Shown piece by piece: positions 5,744 through 10,733 of a stretch of DNA of 10,733 nt. A program made the position numbers and the translations under genes. Each line of letters begins with the position of its first letter. Position 1 is the stretch's first letter. The notes below the pieces were generated by a model. That model was not told where the DNA came from. It saw only the letters and a program-made list of their open reading frames with translations, and did not search any database. The DNA is from Candidatus Cloacimonadota bacterium (GTDB lineage Bacteria; Cloacimonadota; Cloacimonadia; Cloacimonadales; TCS61), in the NCBI GenBank assembly GCA_011372345.1, contig DRTC01000222.1, positions 1-10,733 on the forward strand. The letters are read 5' to 3'.

Positions 5744-7171
5744 TTAATCTTTTAATATTGGGAAATCAGCTTTTTTCCATCCTTCAAAACCATTCTTCAT
5801 AATATAGATGTTCTCAAAATCCAGTTCTCTCATCAATTTCAGAGTATCCATACTGCGTGTATCTGTTTTGCAGTAAACAAGGTAAATATTTTTTTTATCC
5901 AGCATCTGCATAAATTGATAAAAAGAAGAGGAATAATAATCAATATTTACTGCATTTTCAAGATGACCCTCAGCATATTCTTTTGGAGTGCGAACATCGA
6001 GGATCATGAAATTTTCAATGCTTGCATTTTTCTTTATTAATTTGTAAGCATCTGTGGGATAAATGATTCGGGAGAATTTTCCATCCTTTATTTCCGGTTT
6101 ATCTTTGATCATATTTGCTAATATCTTCAGTTTGGAGATGTTGTTTTTGGGATCATTTGCAATAACTGTGATGTCGATATTAATACTCACTGCAAAATAA
6201 TGAGGATTTAGTGTTAATTCAATTTTCCCTGATCTGCCCGGTTTTACGATTTCATCATAATTCGCTACTGTCAAACCTCTTCTTCTGATTTTTATGCTTC
6301 TTATGATCAAATCTCTTTTTCCCTTATTTTCAAATTCAAAATTGACATTTATGGTATCATTCATATTGATCGTGCCGATATTTTTTTTGGTTTCGAAAAA
6401 ATGGATTTGCGGAGCATTTTCCAATTCCATCGGTGTTAATAAAGAAAAATCTTCTACCACATCAGCATTAAGGGTGATACTACCTCTTTTTTCATTTGAT
6501 GATCTCTTTGTTTTCAGTTTTAGCGTTTCTCCCAATAATCCATACTCATTCTTTTTGGAAATGTCAAAAGTAATGATCATGTTTTCTTTCTGTCTGGGTT
6601 GAATGATCATGGAATTAAGGTCTATCTGGATATAAGGAGGTATATCTTCAAACAAAATTTCAACTGGTTCCGGATTTGAATTCTGGATTTTTAAAGTATC
6701 GATCAGAATATCAGTATCTTTAACTTTCCCAAAATCAATTCTATTTTTTTCTATCTTTAAATCTCCAATTTTCCTTCTCAATTTACCGGGAGTCGGGATC
6801 ACATTTCCTTTAATTCTTATTTGATATTTTTTATCATTTTCTTTTGTCTCATTAGTCGTAACAGTAATTGCCTTATTAAACTTTCCCGGACGATTATCTG
6901 ATTTATAACTAACTTTGATAAAACCGGTACCACCCGGTGCGATTTCTTCAGTTGACCAACTGGGAGTTGTGCAACCTCAACCGGCTTTGACTTTTATAAG
7001 TTTTAAAGGTTCGTCCCCGGTGTTAGTAAAATTAAAATCAATTTCATAGGGACCTTCATCCTCTTTAATATCACCAAATTCATGCGTCATGGTATCAAAT
7101 TCGATTTTTGGTTGAGCAAAAAGAGAATAAATAACGAACAGCATTAATACAACTAATCCAATTTTTTTCAT
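5744..7171 (-). CDS. Predicted exported selenoprotein: DUF1573-like repeats plus C-terminal rhodanese, in-frame TGA at codon 65
   Basis: If TGA at 6977-6979 is read through, one frame gives 475 residues. Residues 1-20 are a signal peptide (ending SLFAQ). About 20-125 form a DUF1573 domain: FDTMTHEFGDI, FNFTNTGDEPL, KVKAG-U65-G-C67-TTPSW, IAPGGTG, NRPGKFNKAI. About 141-240 (RIDFGKVKD) and 253-355 (FENKGKRDLIIRSIKI, VKPGRSGKI) are two further Hydin/DUF1573-like repeats. Residues 368-473 are a rhodanese with DVRTPKEYAEGH (392 on) and active-site loop C434-KTDTRS. C67 and C434 are the only cysteines. The family normally has CGCT where U65-G-C67-T lies, so Sec replaces Cys. The ATG at 7171 has GGTGG 4 bases upstream. 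Rhodaneses transfer sulfur; a periplasmic redox or sulfur-transfer job is inference. Alternatives are a nonsense mutation or sequencing error splitting the gene. The open frame could extend to 7279, but that part is repeat DNA. Confidence 0.75.
6946..6966 (-). promoter_or_regulatory. Candidate bacterial SECIS hairpin
   Basis: In the minus-strand transcript, a 5-bp stem CAGUU/AACUG closes a GGUC tetraloop (loop bases at 6957-6954), and two further pairs (C6966-G6946, U6965-A6947) lie below a small internal loop. The loop begins 20 bases after the UGA. As I recall the bacterial SECIS rules, the apical loop is 3-14 bases with a G among its first two, lies 16-37 bases past UGA, and tops a short stem; all of these hold. 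The E. coli fdhF element also presents GGUC in its loop. A competing 5-bp hairpin (CAACU/AGUUG, loop CCC) exists. Confidence 0.55.
6977..6979 (-). other. In-frame TGA, predicted selenocysteine codon (Sec65)
   Basis: The codon lies between GGT and GGT-TGC, replacing the first Cys of the DUF1573 CGC(T) motif. The frame is open for 58 codons between it and the next plausible start (GTG at 6802), and the peptide there is family-typical (TTPSWSTEEIAPGGTG...). Every ordinary gene in the window ends in TAA and contains no internal TGA, so a general reassignment of TGA is not supported here. Confidence 0.6.
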
Positions 7172-7188
7172 AATTCCACCTTTTTTTA

Positions 7189-7247
7189 CCGCAGATTTTC
7201 GCGGATAAATACTGATAAAAAAATCAGTTAAATCCGTAAAATCAGCG
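7189..7247. repeat. Dispersed-type palindromic repeat upstream of the selenoprotein gene
   Basis: The sequence between the peptidase stop and the ATG at 7171 contains ccgc (7189-7192) / gcgg (7201-7204) and a nested stem cggat (7202-7206), actgat (7211-7216) / atcagt (7223-7228), atccg (7232-7236). The CGGAT-TAA-CTGAT-ATCAGT wording closely resembles a repeat I associate with intergenic regions in many environmental bacteria (from memory, not searched). It lies in the leader of the predicted selenoprotein and could form an RNA hairpin there. Confidence 0.5.
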
Positions 7248-7262
7248 ACATATTTTTTTATT

Positions 7263-8027
7263 TTAATCCGATATATCAAGATAATTTAAAAAATGTTCAT
7301 AACAAACATAATCATAATGCAGCCTGTGTCTGGGATCAAAAGATCTATTTTTGGAATCTCTTAATTCCAGGTGAAGATGTGAAGGTTTCCCGCTGTTCCT
7401 GATATTTCCGGTTAGACCTGTTAAACCAACTTTGGTGTTACCATTTACGACCTGTCCCAAACTTACATTAACTTCGTTTAAATGGGCATAAACACTTTCA
7501 ATACCTTCCGGATATAAGATCCTGACAACTTTTCCATATTCAACCTTCACAGAATCGATTTCACCATTTTGTTTTTTACATTCAACCTGAACCATATAAT
7601 GAGGATTATCACTCACTTCCGTTACAATTCCATATTTCGCGAGAGGAAAAACCGGTGTATTTTCCGGAACATAAAGATCTATTCCTTCATGAATTCTACG
7701 GCGCTTTTTTGTGCCCCGAAGAGTTCCGTAATGATCTGCCCAGCTATTTCTGATGTATTTCTTAATTAATTCCTTTAATGATAAACCGTCGTTAAAGGGA
7801 GATTTCAGATTTGCGGAATCATCCACAAATTGAGGAGTAAAGACAATTAAATTTTCTTTAATAGATTTGGGAGATAAAGCGATCAAAGTATCGGACTCAA
7901 AGGTAACGATCGTAATATTATCGATCTTTTTCCGTAAATACTTAATGATAAATGAATCGATAACAACAATTACTACTAATAAAGTAATGACCAAAACCTT
8001 GATCAAAACCGCAACTTTCAACCTCAT
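7263..8027 (-). CDS. Membrane-anchored M23-family (LytM-like) metallopeptidase
   Basis: This is a 254-residue protein with a single N-terminal transmembrane helix (about 6-23) and a C-terminal M23 domain, the zinc endopeptidase fold that cuts peptidoglycan cross-links in the periplasm. The motif H113-EGI-D117 supplies two zinc ligands, Y-A-H182 lies in the central strand, and KPS-H217-L-H219-LEL is the family HxH with its third ligand. The full set makes an active enzyme likely, unlike degenerate LytM regulators. The GTxRG and HxGIDLxVPxxTPVxA-like context also fits. I chose the ATG at 8027 because GGGAG lies 7 bases upstream; a TTG at 8045 is also in frame. It is the first gene of the minus-strand block, with 91 bases of repeat DNA before the DUF1573/rhodanese gene. 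A role in wall remodelling is known for the family; a link to the selenoprotein is inference. Confidence 0.9.
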   Translation of the reverse strand: MRLKVAVLIKVLVITLLVVIVVIDSFIIKYLRKKIDNITIVTFESDTLIALSPKSIKENLIVFTPQFVDDSANLKSPFNDGLSLKELIKKYIRNSWADHYGTLRGTKKRRRIHEGIDLYVPENTPVFPLAKYGIVTEVSDNPHYMVQVECKKQNGEIDSVKVEYGKVVRILYPEGIESVYAHLNEVNVSLGQVVNGNTKVGLTGLTGNIRNSGKPSHLHLELRDSKNRSFDPRHRLHYDYVCYEHFLNYLDISD

Positions 8028-8152
8028 TCCATATCTCCCGTGCAAAATTTTTAAGGGTTGGAAAAATTGGCAATGAATTTGTGTTGAAATTTAAACTCTT
8101 TTTTTTATGGACAAAAAAACAAAATTAAAAAAATTTCTCCAAAATTGAAAAA
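8028..8152. promoter_or_regulatory. Divergent intergenic region with candidate promoter
   Basis: This 125-base AT-rich gap must hold promoters for both the minus-strand block and the plus-strand VanZ/TPR pair. On the plus strand, TTGGCA (8067-8072) stands 17 bases before TTTAAA (8090-8095), a fair -35/-10 pair. On the minus strand the overlapping TTGCCA (8073-8068) could be a -35, but its -10 is poor. Short elements like these occur by chance in such DNA. Confidence 0.3.
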
Positions 8153-9394
8153 GTGAGAATGATGGGAAGAAAAAAAAACATAAAACAGTATTCACCTTTA
8201 ACAAATCTGATTTTATACGGTTTATTGCTGATAGTTACACCTTTTTTATTACTTCAGAACTATTTACAATCAGCTATTGGTATGCTTTCAGAGTTTTCCC
8301 TTGAAATATCAGGATTTGCAATACCATATATTGTTCTTATGGCGATCATTGTTGTCAGCACTCTTATTTTTAAGAATCGAAAGCAGTTAACAAAATTCAG
8401 GATCATTTCGTTTCTCATCGTTATTTCCCTGATGATCATCGGACAAAAATCAACGGATTTCTATTTTCATCACAATTTTTATGATCTGCAGCATAACTGG
8501 CATTATTTTGCTTATGGTATTTTTTCTTTTATTGCTTATCGTTTTTTTAAAAAAAAAGGGAAACCTCCTGAAAAAATCATTTTATTCACTTTTTTATCTG
8601 CGATTCTCATATCAACTTTCGACGAATTTATCCAGATCCATATTTCCAACCGTATTTTTGATATTTGTGATATTGGAAAAGATGTCTGGGGAACTGTTAT
8701 CGGATTGATTTTAATTTTCTTTGTGATTGAAGAGGGAAAAATCATTAAGAAAGGTTGGAAGATCAGGAGAAAAAAGATTAGAGACTATTTTAGAAATCCA
8801 TTTTCCATACTTTTTCTCGAACTTGTTTTTGCTTATTTATTAATTTCCATCAGTTCCGTACTCACAGAAATAAACTATTCTCATATTGCAGTCTTGTTTA
8901 GTTTAGGAACATTTATTCTTTTCTTTTCAATTCTACATTTATCGAGGATAAAAATTTTCAGGATCGTTTTTATTATTCTATTAATTTCCATTATTACAAT
9001 ACAAGGATATTTCTATTTTAAATATAAGAATAAGAACATTGTTTATAATTCTTTCGGACTAACAGTCTATAAAGGAATTCCTTTACCTTTTTTTGATATT
9101 ATGATCTTTGAAAACGGTTTTTTCAGGTTTGTTGATAAAAAACATGTTTTTAATAAGAGAGATATAAATACAATAGGCAGCTATACATCGGATATTTTGT
9201 TGATTGGAGCTGGCAAATATGGAAAAGGGGGAAAAGGATTTCCTGAAGATTTAATAACTCAGTTTATTTTTAACAAAGAAAAGAAGAATGTTATTCAAAT
9301 AATAATTTTGAGCACACCGGAAGCGTGCGTTAAATTCAATCAACTGAAAAAAGAAGGATATAATGTTGTTTTTATCATCCACAATACCTGTTAA
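8153..9394 (+). CDS. VanZ-like polytopic membrane protein with C-terminal Mth938-like domain (copy B)
   Basis: A 413-residue paralogue of the minus-strand protein at 4366-5574, alignable from end to end: SPLTNLILY / SPRNQLIVY near the start, NWHY.AY, IST.DE..Q, NR.FDI.DI, and KNIVYNS..LT.YKGIP.P.FDIM.FENG..R.VDKK. About nine hydrophobic segments precede the soluble C-terminus. The VanZ pattern is at about 115-185 (N115-W-H-Y, D157-E158, Q161, R167, D170, D173). The Mth938-like domain is at about 303-411: SDILLIGAGKYG, then STPEACVKFNQLKKEGYNVVFII, which keeps the family's T/S-x-x-A...YN.L wording better than copy A does. The start is uncertain: GTG at 8153, or ATG at 8159 or 8162, with GTGAG before the last acting as a possible weak ribosome site. 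It is the first gene of a plus-strand pair overlapping the TPR gene by 32 bases. The envelope role is unknown. Confidence 0.87.
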   Translation: MRMMGRKKNIKQYSPLTNLILYGLLLIVTPFLLLQNYLQSAIGMLSEFSLEISGFAIPYIVLMAIIVVSTLIFKNRKQLTKFRIISFLIVISLMIIGQKSTDFYFHHNFYDLQHNWHYFAYGIFSFIAYRFFKKKGKPPEKIILFTFLSAILISTFDEFIQIHISNRIFDICDIGKDVWGTVIGLILIFFVIEEGKIIKKGWKIRRKKIRDYFRNPFSILFLELVFAYLLISISSVLTEINYSHIAVLFSLGTFILFFSILHLSRIKIFRIVFIILLISIITIQGYFYFKYKNKNIVYNSFGLTVYKGIPLPFFDIMIFENGFFRFVDKKHVFNKRDINTIGSYTSDILLIGAGKYGKGGKGFPEDLITQFIFNKEKKNVIQIIILSTPEACVKFNQLKKEGYNVVFIIHNTC

Positions 9395-10274
9395 AAAAAA
9401 AAATCCGGAAGAAAAAATTGTTCGCAATTCTTTTTTAACGATCTGGGGATTATTAATAATTTTTGGAATCTTCTCGATCATTAATCCTCTCTGGTTGCAA
9501 AACTTATCAGAAGAAGGGAAAAAAACCGAAGCAATAAATTACAAAAATTATGGTGATAATTATCTTAAGAATAAAAAATATCAAGCTGCGATAGTTAATT
9601 ACAAAAAAGCCTTAAAAATACAACCCGATCTAAACAGTGCGCTGGGAAATCTCGGTATCACTTACAGCCAGATGAAAAAGTATGATAAAGCAATCCTGAC
9701 CTTTAAAAAGCTTTTAAAAAAAAATCCGAAACATGCTTCCACGATTTATTTTAATCTTGCTGAACAATATAAAAAAAAAGGCAACCTTGATCTAGCAATC
9801 AAATATTACAATATTTCAGCCGAATCAGATCCTTTCCCGATGTATTCGTATCGATACCTGGGAAATTTATTCTTACAAAATAATCAACTTGATGATGCCA
9901 TTGATGCATTCCAAAAATCGATAGATAATAGTCTTACCTTGAACAATTCATATTTTGGTTCTTTAAAAAGAGAAAAAGAACTTTATCTGGATAAACCTGA
10001 ATTTTTAGAAATAATACTCTCCTTATCAAAAGAAAATGAACCGAATGCTGAGAAAAGATTTGATAACAATATTTTTGAAGAAATGCTGAAAAAAGATAAA
10101 GAAATCGCAAAAGCACATAATTTTTTAGGTTATGCCTACAGCATGAAAAAAGATTTTCCACAGGCGACAGCACATTATCAAAAAGCACTTGAAATCTGGC
10201 CCGAATTCGAGGATGCCAGGAAAAATCTCGAAAAAATAAGATCATATCAAAATCTGAAATTGGAAAAAGAATAA
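9363..10274 (+). CDS. Membrane-anchored TPR protein, paired with VanZ/Mth938 gene (copy B)
   Basis: This is a 303-residue paralogue of the minus-strand TPR protein. One transmembrane helix (about 23-43) is followed by TPRs at about 60-90, 94-124, 127-157, 161-191 and 250-282 (for example NYLKNKKYQAAIVNYKKAL and YAYSMKKDFPQATAHYQKAL). The linker between repeats is shared with the paralogue (SYFGSLKREKELY / FYLGSIKRAIRIY), which shows common descent beyond generic TPR similarity. The ATG at 9363 has GAAGGA 4 bases upstream and overlaps the upstream gene by 32 bases, so translation is probably coupled. A partner role for the VanZ-like protein is suggested by this conserved pairing in both copies (inference). 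The exact partner is unknown. Confidence 0.86.
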   Translation: MLFLSSTIPVKKKNPEEKIVRNSFLTIWGLLIIFGIFSIINPLWLQNLSEEGKKTEAINYKNYGDNYLKNKKYQAAIVNYKKALKIQPDLNSALGNLGITYSQMKKYDKAILTFKKLLKKNPKHASTIYFNLAEQYKKKGNLDLAIKYYNISAESDPFPMYSYRYLGNLFLQNNQLDDAIDAFQKSIDNSLTLNNSYFGSLKREKELYLDKPEFLEIILSLSKENEPNAEKRFDNNIFEEMLKKDKEIAKAHNFLGYAYSMKKDFPQATAHYQKALEIWPEFEDARKNLEKIRSYQNLKLEKE

Positions 10275-10413
10275 AAAAGTATTTTTTATTTTTTCCGTAT
10301 TTCTCACTTTCTTCATGTTAAAACTTACTTGCTGAAATAAGTTAGCGATTTTTTAGACAAAATTATTGACATGAAAAACGCAATTTTTTCTTTTGTCGTT
10401 CCGGTAAATATTT
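10275..10413 (+). promoter_or_regulatory. Gap with weak hairpin and possible tRNA promoter
   Basis: A stem AACTTA (10322-10327) / TAAGTT (10338-10343) followed five bases later by TTTTTT (10349-10354) might end the TPR transcript weakly. A perfect -35 consensus TTGACA occurs at 10366-10371, 42 bases ahead of tRNA-Lys. No good -10 sits at the usual 16-18 base distance, so assignment of a promoter for the tRNAs is tentative. Confidence 0.3.
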
Positions 10414-10485
10414 GGTCCAGTAACTCAGTGGTAGAGTATCTGCCTTTTAAGCAGAGAGTCGATGGTTCAAGTCCATCCTGGATCA
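10414..10485 (+). tRNA. tRNA-Lys (anticodon UUU)
   Basis: A complete 72-base cloverleaf. The acceptor ggtccag pairs with ctggatc (one G-U pair), the D stem is ACTC/GAGT, the anticodon stem TCTGC/GCAGA encloses CTTTTAA with anticodon TTT, the T arm is GATGG-TTCAAGT-CCATC, and the discriminator is A. CCA is not encoded, so it must be added after transcription. It is 5 bases ahead of tRNA-Glu and probably co-transcribed with it. Confidence 0.95.
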
Positions 10486-10490
10486 CTTTT

Positions 10491-10563
10491 GCCCCGTTCG
10501 TCTAGTGGACTAGGACTCAGGATTTTCATTCCTGCAACAGGGGTTCAATTCCCCTACGGGGTA
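10491..10563 (+). tRNA. tRNA-Glu (anticodon UUC)
   Basis: A 73-base cloverleaf. The acceptor is GCCCCGT/ACGGGGT, the anticodon stem CAGGA/TCCTG encloses TTTTCAT with anticodon TTC, the T arm is AGGGG-TTCAATT-CCCCT, and the discriminator is A. The D region GTCTAGTGGACTAGGAC is typical of tRNA-Glu. The first acceptor pair is G1-U72 where G-C is usual. CCA is not encoded. It is followed directly by a terminator. Confidence 0.94.
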
Positions 10564-10566
10564 TTA

Positions 10567-10592
10567 ATACATCTACGATGTATTTTTTTTTT
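10567..10592 (+). terminator. Intrinsic terminator of the tRNA pair
   Basis: A 7-bp stem (atacatc 10567-10573 / gatgtat 10577-10583) with a TAC loop runs into ten consecutive T residues (10583-10592), beginning four bases after tRNA-Glu. It is a textbook Rho-independent terminator on the plus strand. Confidence 0.85.
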
Positions 10593-10622
10593 AAAAGTTG
10601 CTGATAATTATCAGCAACTTTT
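10593..10622. repeat. 30-base perfect palindrome, possible second or bidirectional terminator
   Basis: A 15-bp perfect inverted repeat (aaaagttgctgataa and its complement) directly follows the T-run of the first terminator. Read in either direction it gives a hairpin with stem GTTGCTGAT/ATCAGCAAC and AATT loop followed by TTTT, so it could back up the first terminator and also stop transcription coming from the right. Positions 10623-10733 beyond it show no gene. Confidence 0.6.
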
Positions 10623-10733
10623 ATTTTAGAAAATCACAAACATACCCCCAAAATTTGTAGAAATAAGAATTCTAACTTTATGAATCGAAAGAATATAAGA
10701 AGATTAATTGCCTTGAAAATTACTGTTCAAAGA

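Noticed and set aside
5744..6802. Separate gene starting at the GTG at 6802
   Set aside because: The start would lie inside the last strand of a DUF1573 domain, would lack the signal peptide and has only AAAGGA at a short 3-base spacing; the upstream 58 codons are open and family-typical.
6977..6979. TGA reassigned to Trp or Gly throughout the genome
   Set aside because: About 2,400 codons of other genes here contain no in-frame TGA, and Trp is written TGG; a reassigned code would show many internal TGA codons.
7172..7279. Longer start of the DUF1573 gene up to 7279
   Set aside because: The extra 36 codons translate repeat DNA and overlap the peptidase end; the ATG at 7171 has a ribosome site and begins a clean signal peptide.
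10414..10563. A selenocysteine tRNA at the right end
   Set aside because: Both tRNAs have normal 7-bp acceptors, short variable arms and anticodons TTT and TTC; neither is tRNA-Sec.

Overview
The window is AT-rich (introns absent, short intergenic gaps, Shine-Dalgarno sites, stops all TAA in the ordinary genes) and carries a bacterial tRNA-Lys/tRNA-Glu pair. Signal-peptide and single-helix membrane proteins, a large multidomain secreted protein with choice-of-anchor-D and PPC-like repeats, and many small dispersed palindromes suggest a Gram-negative bacterium of the FCB group. A Cloacimonadota-like lineage would fit, but that is an impression from protein style and not a demonstrated placement.

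Layout. Positions 123-2333 (minus) encode a 736-residue secreted modular protein whose DNA is visibly richer in G+C than the rest. About 1.1 kb without a gene follows (2334-3455), filled with small palindromes and short repeats. A minus-strand block, read right to left, then runs from an M23 peptidase (7263-8027) through a three-repeat DUF1573-like protein ending in a rhodanese domain (5744-7171) and a VanZ-like/Mth938-like membrane protein (4366-5574) to an overlapping membrane-anchored TPR protein (3456-4394). From a divergent region at 8028-8152, paralogues of the last two genes run on the plus strand (8153-9394 and 9363-10274), again overlapping. The two-gene VanZ/TPR module is therefore present twice, in opposite orientations, around the peptidase and rhodanese genes. 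The window closes with tRNA-Lys, tRNA-Glu and a strong intrinsic terminator.

The most important observation is that the DUF1573/rhodanese gene is interrupted by one in-frame TGA (6977-6979). The frame continues without a break on the other side, and the TGA sits exactly where the family has the first Cys of its CGC(T) motif (here KAG-TGA-GCTTPSW). Nineteen bases downstream lies a small hairpin with a GGUC apical loop, resembling a bacterial SECIS element. The simplest reading is an exported selenoprotein with a Sec-Gly-Cys motif fused to a rhodanese. A nonsense mutation or sequencing error remains the alternative.

Working together (inference): an exported redox/sulfur-handling selenoprotein sits downstream of a membrane-anchored cell-wall or envelope peptidase and upstream of a polytopic VanZ-like protein and its TPR partner. 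This suggests a cell-envelope function, but no substrate can be assigned from sequence.
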